This document shows, one piece after another, positions 27,885 through 38,153 of a stretch of 64,000 bases of DNA. The DNA comes from Pseudomonas sp. RIT409. Lineage in GTDB: Bacteria; Pseudomonadota; Gammaproteobacteria; Pseudomonadales; Pseudomonadaceae. The stretch lies in NCBI RefSeq assembly GCF_003052515.2, contig NZ_QARE02000001.1, positions 186,001-250,000 on the forward strand. The letters are read 5' to 3'. The position numbers were made by a program, and so were the translations under genes. The notes beneath the pieces are model-generated. The model worked only from the letters and a program-made list of their open reading frames with translations, made no database searches and was not told the origin of the DNA. Positions within the stretch are counted from its first letter, which is position 1, and each line of letters opens with the position of its first letter.

Positions 27885-28772
27885 ATGCGAAAACACGCCC
27901 TGCGAGCAGACCTGCTCATGCTGCTCACCGCCTTTATCTGGGGCAGCGGCTTCGTCGCGCAGACCGCCGGTATGGACCATGTCGGTCCCTACCTGTATTC
28001 CGGGCTGCGTTTCGCATTGGGGTCGATCTGCCTGTTGCCATTGATGCTGCGCCGGCCGGGCAACGCAGCGCGCACTGAACCTCTATTCACTCCGGGCCTG
28101 TTGCGAGGCGGTGTGGTGATGGGAGTCGCCTTGGCGCTGGGCATTAATCTGCAGCAAGTCGGCCTGCTGTTCACCAGCGTCACCCACTCAGGCTTCATCA
28201 CCGGGCTGTACGTGATTGTAGTTCCGCTTCTGGGCCTGTTGCTCGGCCACAAGACTGGAATGGGCACTTGGCTCGGCTGCCTGCTGGCGGTGTCGGGGAT
28301 GTTCTTGCTCAGCGTGGGCGACCACTTCGAAGTGTCACGCGGCGACTGGCTGCAACTGATAGGCGCCTTTGTCTGGGGCGGGCATGTGATCCTGGTCAGC
28401 CTATTCGCTGGACGGCACGATCCGATCCGCCTGGCATTTCTGCAGTTCGTGACATGTTCGGTGGTGAGCCTGATTCTGGCACTGATCTTCGAGCCGATCA
28501 TCCTCCGGGCGATCATCGCCGCCGGCCCTGCCCTGCTCTACGGCGGCGTGGTCGCTGTGGGCATTGGATACACCTTGCAAGTCGTCGCACAAAAAGACGC
28601 GATTGCCTCCCATGCGGCGATCATCCTGTCCCTGGAAGCTGTGTTCGCTGCCATCGTCGGCGCTTGGATTCTCGGCGAAGCCCTGCAGTTGCGCGGGTAC
28701 ATCGGCTGCACGCTGATGCTGGCCGGGATGCTGTTGGCGCAACTGTGGCCGCGCAAAGCAAAGGGCTGGTGA
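27885..28772 (+). CDS. EamA/DMT-family transporter
   Basis: A 295-residue exporter with about ten membrane helices in two EamA repeats (first RADLLMLLTAFIWGSGFVAQ, second ending LGEALQLRGYIGCTLMLAGM). Such drug/metabolite carriers export amino acids, purines or other small molecules. The ATG at 27885 begins MRKHALRAD, a normal cytoplasmic N-terminus; an upstream frame would add a hydrophilic leader with no support. The substrate is unknown. Confidence 0.87.
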   Translation: MRKHALRADLLMLLTAFIWGSGFVAQTAGMDHVGPYLYSGLRFALGSICLLPLMLRRPGNAARTEPLFTPGLLRGGVVMGVALALGINLQQVGLLFTSVTHSGFITGLYVIVVPLLGLLLGHKTGMGTWLGCLLAVSGMFLLSVGDHFEVSRGDWLQLIGAFVWGGHVILVSLFAGRHDPIRLAFLQFVTCSVVSLILALIFEPIILRAIIAAGPALLYGGVVAVGIGYTLQVVAQKDAIASHAAIILSLEAVFAAIVGAWILGEALQLRGYIGCTLMLAGMLLAQLWPRKAKGW

Positions 28773-28825
28773 AAGGTTCGGGTGTCGCGAAGTACGGCAT
28801 GCGCAGGCGTTTCCCCCGGCAGTAT

Positions 28826-29536
28826 TTATAGAAACGCCGTCAAATACCGGTGCGCTGCATCATTCGGATCAATCGGTAACTGATACTTGGCGCCCAGGTA
28901 GTGGGCGCTAAAGACATCCAGGTAGGCGTCCAGTACGGCTGCCGCCTGCTGATCGCCCGCTAGCTCCAGGCACAACGCGGCGACTTCCGCGGTACAGAAG
29001 TGATCGTCGCGCTTGGAACGGCGCAAGCGATAGCGGGACATCTGCTCGGGCGCCAGACTGAGCACCGGCAGCCGATCCAGATACGGGCTCTTGCGAAACA
29101 TCTTGCGGGCTTCCGGCCAGGTCGCGTCGAGCAAAATGAAGAGCGGTCGTTTGCCGGGCGCCAGTTGCACTTCGCTGACCACCCGCTCATCTGCCACGAA
29201 CTCACCGGGAAACACGATGTAAGGCTGCCATTGAGGGTCTTCCAGCAGCGCTGGCAGCTTCTCGTCCACCTCGGTCCGAGACCAACCGAACGCCTCGGTG
29301 TCCCGAATGACATCGGCGATCAGCCAGCCTGTGTTGGTCGGTTTGAGCGGTTCGGTGTCATGCATCAGCAGACAGACAGCCGACTTTGCCTCGACCGTTG
29401 GCCGCCATTGGCAAAGGCAGTAGCTTTCGATGACCCGACAGCCTGAGCATCTCGGAGCACGTGACCCTCGGGCGATAAAGGGTTTCGTGCTGCGAGCCAG
29501 TCGTTCGGCGCGCAGACGCGAGACGGCATGGCTCAT
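28826..29536 (-). CDS. tapT: DTW-domain tRNA-uridine aminocarboxypropyltransferase
   Basis: A 236-residue DTW-family enzyme that adds an aminocarboxypropyl group to a tRNA uridine (acp3U47 in E. coli TapT/YfiP). N-terminal zinc cysteines (RCSGCRVIESYCLCQW), a KPTNTGWLIAD segment and the name-giving LLDATWPEARKM are all present, and RRSKRDDHFCTAEVAA is the usual C-terminal motif. The chemistry is from the family; the exact tRNA target here is not shown. Confidence 0.87.
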   Translation of the reverse strand: MSHAVSRLRAERLARSTKPFIARGSRAPRCSGCRVIESYCLCQWRPTVEAKSAVCLLMHDTEPLKPTNTGWLIADVIRDTEAFGWSRTEVDEKLPALLEDPQWQPYIVFPGEFVADERVVSEVQLAPGKRPLFILLDATWPEARKMFRKSPYLDRLPVLSLAPEQMSRYRLRRSKRDDHFCTAEVAALCLELAGDQQAAAVLDAYLDVFSAHYLGAKYQLPIDPNDAAHRYLTAFL

Positions 29537-29755
29537 GGGGCAATTCCCCCAGGCACGGGAACGGAGCGACGATAAGGCAACAGCAAGACGAACATCCGGC
29601 AGTGGAAAAGTCGGCGCAGTCTACCAGAGGTGCCCGGTTCACTGGTGTCCGCCAAGGCGACTCACCTATACTGCTCGGCCTTGAAAGTCCCAGTCATCGG
29701 TGAACGCCCGTGCCGGCCACCGGTCCAACGACGTTCACTGCCCCAGGAGAATCCA

Positions 29756-30181
29756 ATGCTGCGCCTCATCGCCCCCGCCCTCACGCTTTTGCTCGTCGCT
29801 CCGCTGTGCGCCCAAGCGGCATCCAAGCAGGACTACGAACTGAATAAAGAGCTGGAACAAGTCGCGGCGAAAAGCAACGTCGGCAAACCGAACGCCATCA
29901 GCGAAGACATCCTTGACGAAGGCTACACCGTCAACGGTCGCATCCTGATCAACCACCTCAGCGTGCAGGCCGGGCAAGCGCAACAGATGCGGGACAACCC
30001 CGAGCTGATGGGGCGCCAATTGGGCACCAGCGTTTGCCGCAATCCTGGCTTCCGCCAATTGCTGGCCAAGGGCGCGGTGTTACGTTACGAGTTCAGGGAA
30101 TACAAGACCAATCGCCCAATCACCACTCAGCAACTGACCGCTGCCGACTGCGCTGCGCAGCAACCTGCCAAGAAGAAGTAA
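29756..30181 (+). CDS. PA3611-family secreted protein
   Basis: A 141-residue exported protein with a signal peptide (MLRLIAPALTLLLVAPLCAQA). The mature part matches the PA3611 family, described as a quorum-sensing-regulated virulence factor in P. aeruginosa: DILDEGYTVNGRILINHLSV, TSVCRNPGFRQLLAKGAVL, EFREYKTNRPITTQ and a closing Cys (AADC) that may pair with the other. Ribosome site AGGAG is at about 29744. The synteny (erdR ... PA3611 ... recX) fits P. aeruginosa. The role in this organism is unknown. Confidence 0.85.
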   Translation: MLRLIAPALTLLLVAPLCAQAASKQDYELNKELEQVAAKSNVGKPNAISEDILDEGYTVNGRILINHLSVQAGQAQQMRDNPELMGRQLGTSVCRNPGFRQLLAKGAVLRYEFREYKTNRPITTQQLTAADCAAQQPAKKK

Positions 30182-30634
30182 ACCAGTCCCCCAAGCGGCG
30201 GCTGCGTCATTTCCAGCGCGCAGCCCTTGTTGCTTGAGCGCCCCTACCGATCAATCTGTCGTCGTTGGCCACCGCCATCAGTCAATCGACCCCTCTGGCC
30301 ACATTGCAATCGCCTGAACGTGCAACATTCATAGCGATGTGCAAAGAGCCGTTGCCAGCCAAAGGCATCGGGCACATCATCAAGCCATGAAGTTTTCAGC
30401 GAACAGTCACGTTTCGTCACGCATCCAAGGCAAAGGGGGGGTTGCCTGTCGTTGTCTTTACGATCAATGTTTTTCTTTCCAACCAAGGACATAAGCAGAA
30501 TCAGCGTGGCGTATCTTTTATCGCCACCCCGTATCTGTAGCGCGCCTGCAAAGGCGATCGGCAGCGACGCATGAAGCGTCGTGATCCTGTGATGAATGCC
30601 AGGGTCGATGATTCTGCACAAGGAGAAAGTCTGA
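30182..30634. other. 453-bp intergenic region
   Basis: No supported gene on either strand. Near the right end a short palindrome GACGCATGAAGCGTC (30563-30577) and an AAGGAG (30620-30625) precede the LOG-family gene, so this end is its promoter and leader. The rest shows nothing distinctive. Confidence 0.4.
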
Positions 30635-31750
30635 ATGCCTTACGTACCCAATGACGCGCTGTCGCGTCACTTTCAAAGCAATGGGCTGGACCTCACACGC
30701 CAGGTCGAAGCACAGCTCGCGCTCCTCGCCCCTGACAGCCCTAACCTTCCGCTCTACCGCGACATGATGCTGACCGTGCTGCGCATGGCTCAGGACGATC
30801 GAAATCGCTGGAATGCGAAAATCGTTCTGCAAGCGTTACGCGAACTGGACAACGCGTTCCGGGTGCTCGAACAGTTCCGTGGCCGTCGCAAGGTCACGGT
30901 CTTCGGATCGGCACGGACACCTATCGAGCACCCCCTGTACGCGCTCGCCCGCGAGCTGGGAATGAAGCTCGCGGCCTCCGACCTGATGGTCATCACCGGT
31001 GCCGGTGGTGGGATCATGGCGGCCGCGCACGAAGGCGCAGGGTTGGATCACAGCTTGGGCTTCAATATCACCCTGCCCTTCGAACAACACGCCAATGCCA
31101 CCGTCGACGGCACCGGCAACCTGCTGCCCTTCCATTTCTTCTTCACGCGCAAATTGTTCTTCGTCAAGGAGGCGGATGCGCTAGTACTGTGCCCTGGCGG
31201 TTTCGGTACGCTGGACGAAGCGCTGGAGGTGCTGACCTTGATCCAGACAGGAAAAAGCCCCCTGGTTCCCATCGTCCTGCTGGATACACCGGAGGGGACC
31301 TTCTGGGAGGGTGCGCTGAATTTCATCAAGCAGGAGCTGGAAGGCAACCGCTACATTTTGCCTACTGACCTGAACCTGCTGAAACTGGTGCACAGCGCTG
31401 ATGAAGCGGTCGATGAGATCAACCACTTCTACAGCAACTTCCATTCGAGCCGCTGGTTGAAAAACACGTTCGTGATTCGCATGCATCACGCGCTTAGCGA
31501 GACCGCCTTACTGAACCTGCAGCGGGGGTTTGCCGATGTGTGCCTGAGCGAGGACTTCAAGCAATACAGCCATCAAGATGAATACGATGATGAGCAGTTC
31601 AGCCATCTCACCCGCTTGGCGTTCAAGTTCAACGGACGCGACCACGGTCGACTGCGTGCCTTGGTCGACTACCTCAACCAAAGCGAAAACTGGGCGAAAC
31701 CTTTACAGCCTCCAACCGCTCGTGAGCGGGAGACACTGAATACCAACTGA
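30635..31750 (+). CDS. LOG-family protein (TIGR00730-like)
   Basis: A 371-residue protein with the Rossmann-like LOG fold: GSARTP, GAGGGIMAAAHEGA and the signature PGGFGTLDEALEVLT. The family includes cytokinin riboside and nucleotide 5'-monophosphate phosphoribohydrolases. This one is much longer than classical LOG (about 190), with an N-terminal helical extension (about 90 residues) and a C-terminal extension, so it belongs to the larger bacterial subgroup, where nucleotide N-glycosidase activity is a reasonable guess. The gene converges on recX. Confidence 0.85.
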   Translation: MPYVPNDALSRHFQSNGLDLTRQVEAQLALLAPDSPNLPLYRDMMLTVLRMAQDDRNRWNAKIVLQALRELDNAFRVLEQFRGRRKVTVFGSARTPIEHPLYALARELGMKLAASDLMVITGAGGGIMAAAHEGAGLDHSLGFNITLPFEQHANATVDGTGNLLPFHFFFTRKLFFVKEADALVLCPGGFGTLDEALEVLTLIQTGKSPLVPIVLLDTPEGTFWEGALNFIKQELEGNRYILPTDLNLLKLVHSADEAVDEINHFYSNFHSSRWLKNTFVIRMHHALSETALLNLQRGFADVCLSEDFKQYSHQDEYDDEQFSHLTRLAFKFNGRDHGRLRALVDYLNQSENWAKPLQPPTARERETLNTN

Positions 31751-31839
31751 AGCTTGCTTATGACAGCAAGAGATGCCGGGGCAGCGAGCGATCCATCCGC
31801 CGCTGCTGTCGGCCTTCTTGCCGAAGGTGCGAACCACCG

Positions 31840-32310
31840 TCAGTCGTCGTAAGCGCCTTTGCCACTCAGCAACCGGCCGATCAGTTCAGGAGGAAACCCT
31901 CGATAGCTCAAAAAGCGCATTTGCTGCCCTCGCTCACGGGCATCTTTCGGAAATTGCCCAGAGAACTTGCGCCGCCAGGACTCTTCCAGTTTTTCCCGCC
32001 AGTCGATACCACACTCGCGAAGCGCCTGTTCGATGTCCGAACGTTGCAGCCCTCTTTGCCCGAGCTCTTCGCGAATGCGCAAAGGCCCATACCCTGAGCG
32101 GGCACGATACGAAACAAAGCTTTCAAGGTATCGAGATTCAGAAAGCAGCCCTTCTTCCGTCAAGCGGTCAAGAGCAGCCTCTATCAATTCAGGAGGAGCG
32201 CCGCGCTGACGCAGTTTGCGCGTCAGCTCGACTCGACCATGCTCGCGACGCGCGAGCAGGTCCATTGCAGTACGCCGAACAGCGACGGGCGTATCCAGTT
32301 CTAGCGGCAT
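31840..32310 (-). CDS. recX: Regulatory protein RecX
   Basis: A 156-residue helical-repeat protein that binds RecA filaments and limits recombinase activity. Helical pattern with typical RecX wording ([61 protein letters not shown]). It starts 8 bp after recA, in the same operon and so under LexA control. Confidence 0.95.
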   Translation of the reverse strand: MPLELDTPVAVRRTAMDLLARREHGRVELTRKLRQRGAPPELIEAALDRLTEEGLLSESRYLESFVSYRARSGYGPLRIREELGQRGLQRSDIEQALRECGIDWREKLEESWRRKFSGQFPKDARERGQQMRFLSYRGFPPELIGRLLSGKGAYDD

Positions 32311-32318
32311 GACTTCGA

Positions 32319-33380
32319 TCAGATGTCGGCGTCTTCGACTTCGGCCACATCATCTTCGGCAACGCGAGACGATTGAGCTTTGACACCTGGCGAGGTGGCC
32401 AGCAGTTTTTCTCGGATCTGCTTCTCCAGAGTCGCACCGATTTCCGGATTGTCTTGAAGGAACTTCGCCGAGTTAGCCTTACCTTGACCGATCTTATTGC
32501 CCTGATAGCTGTACCAGGCACCGGATTTTTCCAGCAAGCCATGCAGCACGCCCAGATCGATGATCTCGCCGTTGCGGTAGATGCCCTTGCCGTAAAGGAT
32601 CTGGAATTCAGCCTGACGGAACGGAGGTGATACCTTGTTTTTTACGACCTTGACGCGGGTTTCACTGCCGACCACCTCGTCACCGTCCTTGACCGCACCT
32701 GTACGGCGAATGTCCAGGCGGACCGAGGCATAGAACTTCAGCGCGTTACCACCGGTAGTGGTTTCCGGGCTGCCGAACATGACGCCGATCTTCATGCGGA
32801 TCTGGTTGATGAAGATGACCAGGCAGTTGGCGTTCTTGATGTTACCGGTGATCTTACGCAGTGCCTGCGACATCAGACGGGCCTGGAGGCCGACGTGCAT
32901 GTCGCCCATTTCACCCTCGATCTCGGCCTTCGGAACCAGCGCAGCCACGGAGTCGACGACGATCACGTCGATGGCATTGGAGCGCACCAGCATGTCGGTG
33001 ATTTCCAGGGCCTGCTCACCGGTGTCGGGCTGCGAGACGAGCAAGTCATCGACGTTGACACCCAGCTTGCCGGCGTACTCCGGATCAAGGGCGTGCTCGG
33101 CGTCGACGAATGCACAAGTCGCGCCCTGCTTCTGAGCTTCAGCGATGACCGATAGGGTCATGGTGGTTTTACCGGAAGACTCAGGACCGTAGATCTCGAC
33201 GATCCGGCCTTTTGGCAGGCCGCCAATACCCAGCGCGATATCGAGCCCCAGAGAGCCGGTGGAAATAGCGGGAATAGCCTGGCGGTCATGGTCGCCCATG
33301 CGCATGACAGCGCCTTTGCCGAACTGACGTTCGATCTGACCCAAGGCCGCAGCCAAGGCTTTCTTCTTGTTGTCGTCCAT
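32319..33380 (-). CDS. recA: Recombinase RecA
   Basis: A 353-residue recombinase: Walker [10 protein letters not shown], the DNA-binding loop 1 and 2 regions ([23 protein letters not shown] of [12 protein letters not shown]) and the acidic C-terminal tail ([12 protein letters not shown]). It mediates strand exchange and LexA cleavage. A LexA operator sits 42 bp upstream of the start. recX follows and cinA precedes on the same strand. Confidence 0.98.
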   Translation of the reverse strand: MDDNKKKALAAALGQIERQFGKGAVMRMGDHDRQAIPAISTGSLGLDIALGIGGLPKGRIVEIYGPESSGKTTMTLSVIAEAQKQGATCAFVDAEHALDPEYAGKLGVNVDDLLVSQPDTGEQALEITDMLVRSNAIDVIVVDSVAALVPKAEIEGEMGDMHVGLQARLMSQALRKITGNIKNANCLVIFINQIRMKIGVMFGSPETTTGGNALKFYASVRLDIRRTGAVKDGDEVVGSETRVKVVKNKVSPPFRQAEFQILYGKGIYRNGEIIDLGVLHGLLEKSGAWYSYQGNKIGQGKANSAKFLQDNPEIGATLEKQIREKLLATSPGVKAQSSRVAEDDVAEVEDADI

Positions 33381-33422
33381 TGAAGTCCTCTCGTGATCGG
33401 TTAGGCCTCACGGCCGATTTAA

Positions 33423-33438
33423 CTGTATAAGTGAACAG
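33423..33438 (-). promoter_or_regulatory. LexA/SOS operator of recA
   Basis: CTGTATAAGTGAACAG, an exact CTGT-N8-ACAG SOS box, 42 bp upstream of the recA ATG. LexA represses recA-recX until DNA damage. Confidence 0.9.
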
Positions 33439-33465
33439 TATTATTCCACAGGGTTGAGCGCGCGC

Positions 33466-33969
33466 CTACCCCTGATTCGGTATTTCTCCACGAGTGAGCC
33501 GGATCAGCCCCTCTAGCGCGGCCTTCACCGTTTGTCGGCGTACGGCATCGCGATCACCGTCGAACTGGTAACGGTGCGCGAACCGATGTTCGGCAGCGGC
33601 CCAGCAAACCCAAACGGTGCCCACTGGCTTCTGCGCCGAACCACCGTCAGGACCCGCTACGCCGCTGACGGCGACCGAAAATTTCGCGTCGCTCCTGGCC
33701 TGAGCACCTCGGGCCATGGCCTCGACCACCTCCCGGCTGACCGCACCGACCTGATCGAAGAGCGCCGGGGAGACGTCCAGTTGTCGGGTCTTCTGACGAT
33801 TGGAATACGTCACGTAACCGGCCTCGAACCAGGCCGAACTGCCCGGGATGCGAGTGATGGCTTCGGCAATCCCTCCACCGGTACAGGACTCGGCGGTGCT
33901 GACCTGAGCCTGGACGGCGAGAAGACGCTCACCCAGGGTTTTAGCCAGTTGAGTTAGGTCGTCCACAAA
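33466..33969 (-). CDS. pncC: CinA C-terminal domain / nicotinamide-nucleotide amidase
   Basis: A 167-residue single-domain protein of the CinA C-terminal/PncC type that deamidates NMN in the pyridine nucleotide cycle. AESCTGGGIAEAITRIPGSSAWFEAGYVTYSN and GVAGPDGG are the conserved active region. No N-terminal MoaB-like domain, so this is the short form. Start is the GTG at 33967-33969, with GGAG about 9 bases upstream; another GTG at 33978 is too close to that site. It lies about 85 bp from recA, as in other Pseudomonas. Confidence 0.9.
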   Translation of the reverse strand, partial: FVDDLTQLAKTLGERLLAVQAQVSTAESCTGGGIAEAITRIPGSSAWFEAGYVTYSNRQKTRQLDVSPALFDQVGAVSREVVEAMARGAQARSDAKFSVAVSGVAGPDGGSAQKPVGTVWVCWAAAEHRFAHRYQFDGDRDAVRRQTVKAALEGLIRLTRGEIPNQG

Positions 33970-34063
33970 ATGCACTCCGCTTGATTCGGACAATGAGCAC
34001 ACGCTACACGAGCGTGACCGATGCGCAAGGCGAAGCGCGGCTTGCCCACAGCCGCGCTTCTGT

Positions 34064-34195
34064 TTATCTGGATGGTTTCTTTTCGGGGCAGGGCTTCTTG
34101 ACCGTCTCGATGACGGTCTCTCGAGGCCGCTGCCGTGCTTCGTCGAGGGTAATGAAGCGCCCGTTGGTCGAATCCCTTGCACGTTTGCGTCGCAT
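34064..34195 (-). CDS. Small basic conserved protein (43 residues)
   Basis: A 43-residue protein beginning MRRKRARDSTNGRFITLDEA and rich in Arg/Lys. The ATG at 34193-34195 is preceded by AAGGAC at about 8 bases. Short basic proteins of similar wording occur in pseudomonads between the cinA and mutS genes. Function unknown; the composition would suit nucleic-acid or ribosome contact. Confidence 0.6.
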   Translation of the reverse strand: MRRKRARDSTNGRFITLDEARQRPRETVIETVKKPCPEKKPSR

Positions 34196-34447
34196 GTAAA
34201 AGTCCTTTTTATCGATAGGCGTACCCGGAATGGGGCAGCTGCTGCACAGCCTAGACAGCTCTTGGCGTCTTGTGTCGATCTGGAAACGAACCGTGACGAA
34301 TCTGCGCACTCGGCGGCCGGCAAACACGCGTGGTAACCTTGCGCCCATCGCAAAAGCAATCGGATCTGACGTCGGCTCACGTAGGGGGGGCTCCACGCAG
34401 CGTCCTCCATTTGCCCCAATCTTCTAACGAATTTGCCTAAGCCACTG

Positions 34448-37027
34448 ATGAATAAAGCAATTTCCGATCTCTCTTCGCACACCCCCATGATGCAACAATA
34501 TTGGAAGCTGAAGAATCAGCATCCAGACCAGTTGATGTTCTACCGCATGGGCGACTTCTACGAGATTTTCTACGAGGACGCGAAAAAAGCCGCCAAACTG
34601 CTGGACATCACCCTCACTGCGCGCGGACAGTCGGCAGGGCAGAGCATCCCGATGTGTGGCATTCCGTACCATGCGGCGGAGGGCTATCTGGCCAAGCTGG
34701 TGAAACTGGGCGAGTCAGTGGTCATCTGTGAGCAGATCGGCGATCCGGCGACCAGCAAAGGGCCTGTGGAACGTCAGGTGGTGCGCATCATTACGCCGGG
34801 GACGGTCAGCGACGAAGCGCTGCTCGATGAGCGTCGTGACAACCTGATCGCCGCCGTACTGGGGGACGAACGCCTGTTCGGCCTGGCAGTTCTGGACATC
34901 ACCAGTGGTAATTTCACGGTGCAGGAAATCAAAGGCTGGGAAAACCTGCTGGCGGAGCTGGACCGGTTGAACCCTGCAGAGCTATTGATTCCGGACGACT
35001 GGCCGCAAGGCCTCCCGGCCGAGAAGCGCCGTGGCTCGCGCCGCCGCGCGCCGTGGGATTTCGAGCGCGATTCGGCGCACAAAAGCCTTTGCCAGCAGTT
35101 CGCGACCCAGGACCTCAAGGGGTTCGGTTGCGAGACTCTGACTCTCGCCATCGGCGCCGCGGGCTGCCTGCTGGGCTATGCCAAGGAAACCCAGCGCACC
35201 GCCCTGCCTCACTTGCGCAGCCTGCGCCACGAACGCATGGATGACACCGTCATCCTCGACGGTGCCAGCCGCCGAAATCTGGAACTGGACACCAACTTGT
35301 CGGGCGGTCGGGACAACACGTTGCAATCGGTCATGGACCGCTGTCAGACCGCGATGGCCACGCGGCTATTGACCCGTTGGTTGAACCGGCCGTTGCGCGA
35401 TTTGAAGGTGTTGCAGGCGCGTCAGGAATCGATCAGTTGCTTCCTGGAGCGCTATCGTTTCGAGAGCCTCCAGCCGCAGCTCAAGGAAATCGGCGACATC
35501 GAGCGGATTCTGGCGCGGATCGGGTTGCGTAATGCCCGCCCTCGTGACTTGGCACGCTTGCGTGACGCCCTCGGTGCGCTCCCGGAGCTGCAGCGGGCAT
35601 TGAGCGAACTCGAAGCGCCCCACATTCAGCAACTGGCCAAAACTGCCAGCACCTACCCGGAACTGGCTGATCTGCTGCAGCGGGCGATCATTGATAACCC
35701 GCCTGCGGTCATTCGCGATGGCGGCGTATTGAAGACCGGTTACGACGCCGAACTCGATGAGTTGCTGTCGCTGAGCGAAAACGCTGGGCAATTTCTCATC
35801 GATCTCGAAGCCCGCGAGAAGGCCCGGACGGGGCTCGCCAACCTCAAGGTCGGCTACAACCGCGTCCACGGCTATTTCATTGAGTTGCCCAGCAAGCAGG
35901 CTGAGCAAGCGCCTGCCGACTACATCCGGCGCCAAACCCTCAAGGGCGCCGAGCGCTTCATCACCCCGGAGCTGAAAGAGTTCGAGGACAAGGCGCTTTC
36001 TGCGAAAAGCCGCGCGCTGGCGCGGGAGAAGATGCTGTACGAACAGTTGCTCGAAGACCTCATCAACCATCTGGCCCCCCTGCAGGACACCGCGGCCGCC
36101 CTGGCAGAGCTCGATGTGCTGAGCAACCTGGCCGAGCGGGCGCTGAACCTGGACCTCAATCGTCCGCAGTTTACCGACGAACCTTGCATGCGCATCGAGC
36201 AAGGACGCCACCCGGTGGTCGAGCAAGTGCTGTCTTCGCCCTTTGTGGCCAACGATCTGGACCTGAACGACAACACGCGCATGCTAGTGATCACCGGTCC
36301 GAACATGGGCGGTAAATCCACCTACATGCGTCAGACCGCACTGATCGTATTGCTCGCTCATATCGGCAGTTTCGTGCCTGCCGCCCGTTGCGAGTTGTCA
36401 TTGGTGGACCGCATCTTCACCCGGATCGGTTCCAGCGATGATCTGGCCGGTGGCCGCTCGACTTTTATGGTGGAGATGAGCGAGACGGCCAATATCCTGC
36501 ACAACGCCACGGACAAAAGCCTGGTGCTGATGGACGAGGTCGGACGCGGCACCAGTACGTTCGACGGCCTTTCGCTGGCCTGGGCTGCGGCAGAATGTCT
36601 CGCCCAGCTGCGCGCTTATACCCTGTTCGCCACACACTACTTCGAATTGACCGTACTGCCGGAAACCGAGCCGCTGGTGGCCAACGTGCACCTGAACGCG
36701 ACCGAGCACAACGAACGTATCGTGTTTCTGCACCGGGTGTTACCAGGCCCGGCCAGCCAGAGCTATGGCCTCGCCGTCGCCCAGTTGGCAGGGGTTCCAG
36801 GCAAGGTGATCAGCCGGGCCAAGGAACATTTGCAGCGTCTGGAAACCACCAGCCTTCCCCATGAAACGCCTAAACCGAAGCCAGGCAAGGCAGCCGTACC
36901 GCAACAGGCAGACCTGTTCGCCACACTGCCTCACCCTGTGCTGGAGGAACTGTCGAAGCTCAAGATCGATGACATGACCCCACGTCAAGCAATCGAATGG
37001 TTATATGGACTGCAAAACCGGATCTAA
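34448..37027 (+). CDS. mutS: DNA mismatch repair protein MutS
   Basis: An 859-residue mismatch-recognition ATPase. N-terminal mismatch-binding Phe-x-Glu motif in [12 protein letters not shown], clamp and lever domains, then the ATPase with Walker [26 protein letters not shown] and the FATHYFEL loop; the C-terminal beta-clamp region is present ([16 protein letters not shown]). The ATG at 34448 starts [15 protein letters not shown]; a TTG at 34433 would add five residues and is less likely. Confidence 0.97.
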   Translation: MNKAISDLSSHTPMMQQYWKLKNQHPDQLMFYRMGDFYEIFYEDAKKAAKLLDITLTARGQSAGQSIPMCGIPYHAAEGYLAKLVKLGESVVICEQIGDPATSKGPVERQVVRIITPGTVSDEALLDERRDNLIAAVLGDERLFGLAVLDITSGNFTVQEIKGWENLLAELDRLNPAELLIPDDWPQGLPAEKRRGSRRRAPWDFERDSAHKSLCQQFATQDLKGFGCETLTLAIGAAGCLLGYAKETQRTALPHLRSLRHERMDDTVILDGASRRNLELDTNLSGGRDNTLQSVMDRCQTAMATRLLTRWLNRPLRDLKVLQARQESISCFLERYRFESLQPQLKEIGDIERILARIGLRNARPRDLARLRDALGALPELQRALSELEAPHIQQLAKTASTYPELADLLQRAIIDNPPAVIRDGGVLKTGYDAELDELLSLSENAGQFLIDLEAREKARTGLANLKVGYNRVHGYFIELPSKQAEQAPADYIRRQTLKGAERFITPELKEFEDKALSAKSRALAREKMLYEQLLEDLINHLAPLQDTAAALAELDVLSNLAERALNLDLNRPQFTDEPCMRIEQGRHPVVEQVLSSPFVANDLDLNDNTRMLVITGPNMGGKSTYMRQTALIVLLAHIGSFVPAARCELSLVDRIFTRIGSSDDLAGGRSTFMVEMSETANILHNATDKSLVLMDEVGRGTSTFDGLSLAWAAAECLAQLRAYTLFATHYFELTVLPETEPLVANVHLNATEHNERIVFLHRVLPGPASQSYGLAVAQLAGVPGKVISRAKEHLQRLETTSLPHETPKPKPGKAAVPQQADLFATLPHPVLEELSKLKIDDMTPRQAIEWLYGLQNRI

Positions 37028-37252
37028 CGGTATCTGTAACAAGCTGATAGAATCCCGCGCGGTTTGGGAACGGTGAGGCCAATAGCCTGGCCTAAACAAC
37101 CGAGCCGCGCTCGAACACCGCGAACCGATGCCACATCTTTCTGCCTCTCGGCATGGACTGTGCAGTCGGTGTTCAGAATGGCCGGGACGTTCCCGACTGA
37201 GCAACCCTGACGTGAGGGGCTCTGCTGCCGCCGCCTGAGGAGAAAATTAGAA
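37028..37252 (+). promoter_or_regulatory. fdxA promoter and leader region
   Basis: The 225 bases between mutS and fdxA. Near the left end TGTAACAAGCTGATAGAAT gives a possible promoter hexamer pair; a GAGGAG ribosome site lies about 37237-37243. No gene seen in the leader. Confidence 0.4.
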
Positions 37253-37576
37253 ATGACCTTCGTCGTCACCGACAACTGCATCAAGTGCAAGTACACCGAC
37301 TGCGTAGAAGTCTGTCCGGTGGACTGCTTCTACGAAGGCCCGAACTTCCTGGTGATTCACCCGGATGAGTGCATTGACTGCGCACTGTGCGAGCCTGAAT
37401 GCCCTGCGCAAGCGATCTTCTCGGAAGACGAGATCCCTGCCGGCATGGAGAACTTCATCGAGCTGAACGCCGAACTCGCAGACATCTGGCCGAACATCAC
37501 CGAGCGCAAAGACGCACTGCCAGATGCTGAAGAATGGGATGGCAAGCCAGGCAAGATCGCCGACTTGGAGCGTTGA
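37253..37576 (+). CDS. fdxA: Ferredoxin I, 7Fe-8S type
   Basis: A 107-residue ferredoxin with the 3Fe-4S/4Fe-4S cysteine layout: [17 protein letters not shown] and [12 protein letters not shown]. The C-terminal extension ([16 protein letters not shown]) is typical of Azotobacter/Pseudomonas FdxA. A perfect terminator follows. It lies between mutS and rpoS as in P. aeruginosa. Confidence 0.95.
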   Translation: MTFVVTDNCIKCKYTDCVEVCPVDCFYEGPNFLVIHPDECIDCALCEPECPAQAIFSEDEIPAGMENFIELNAELADIWPNITERKDALPDAEEWDGKPGKIADLER

Positions 37577-37588
37577 TTCCAGGTTGGG

Positions 37589-37624
37589 AAACGCAAAAAG
37601 GCCTCTCGAGGCCTTTTTGCGTTT
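37589..37624. terminator. fdxA terminator, bidirectional
   Basis: A 16-bp perfect stem (AAACGCAAAAAGGCCT and its complement) with a 4-base loop; it carries an A run on one arm and a T run on the other, so it works for fdxA and could also stop minus-strand transcripts. Confidence 0.9.
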
Positions 37625-37656
37625 CTGGTACCACGCCCGCTTGGGTGACGCGGATG

Positions 37657-37791
37657 AAAAAAGGGGCGGGATAGCCCCGCCCACATTTTTTCCTTAATCC
37701 CTTTAGTCCTTTGTCATCATCCTGATGAATCGCGTCCTGCGATGTCCCTGAAGCAGTCTTCCTTGACCGCCTGTGCCAATCCGTCGGCACA
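37657..37791 (-). ncRNA. rsmZ: RsmZ small regulatory RNA
   Basis: About 135 nt on the minus strand, between rpoS and fdxA, the known location of rsmZ. The transcript has eight GGA motifs, several in hairpin loops: TGTGCC...GGCACA, GTC-AAGGAA-GAC, ATCGC-AGGAC-GCGAT, TCATC-AGGAT-GATGA. It ends with a strong terminator GGGCGGGGCTATCCCGCCCC followed by six T. A promoter TTGCTC-N16-TAATAT lies at 37798-37825. RsmZ sequesters RsmA/RsmE proteins and relieves their repression of secondary metabolism. The 5' end is placed by promoter spacing and homology. Confidence 0.93.
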
Positions 37792-37962
37792 GTTCTGATA
37801 TTAGTGATTTACCGGAGCAGAGCAATAGCGCGGAATTTTCAAAAAGTTTAAGGCGCTTTAAGTTTTACCAGAATAAAACGCATGAATTTCAATAGGATAA
37901 ACTTAATCTCCGTGCGTAGCGCACATTAACCATTCGTAATAAGCAGGATTTCCGACATCATC

Positions 37963-37980
37963 TGTACGCAATGTCCTACA
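37963..37980 (-). promoter_or_regulatory. GacA upstream activating sequence of rsmZ
   Basis: On the minus strand TGTAGG-N6-CGTACA, two substitutions from the GacA box consensus TGTAAG-N6-CTTACA, about 180 bp upstream of the rsmZ start, the distance reported for rsmZ promoters. It indicates GacS/GacA control. Confidence 0.75.
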
Positions 37981-38085
37981 ACCGAAGTTAGTGAAAATGA
38001 CCGCTGAGCAAGGAATTAAAACCGACATCTACAGAACAGGTTTCAAGCCCGGCGTTAACGACATTTGACTCACATCACGGACACG

Positions 38086-38109
38086 AAAAGGCCCCGACTG
38101 ACCGGGGCC
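38086..38109 (-). terminator. rpoS terminator
   Basis: On the minus strand GGCCCCG, a 6-base loop, CGGGGCC and TTTT. It lies 45 bp after the rpoS stop. Confidence 0.85.
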
Positions 38110-38153
38110 CACGGTTGACGTCATAGAACGATTAGCGATGCCGCAAACGGCAA

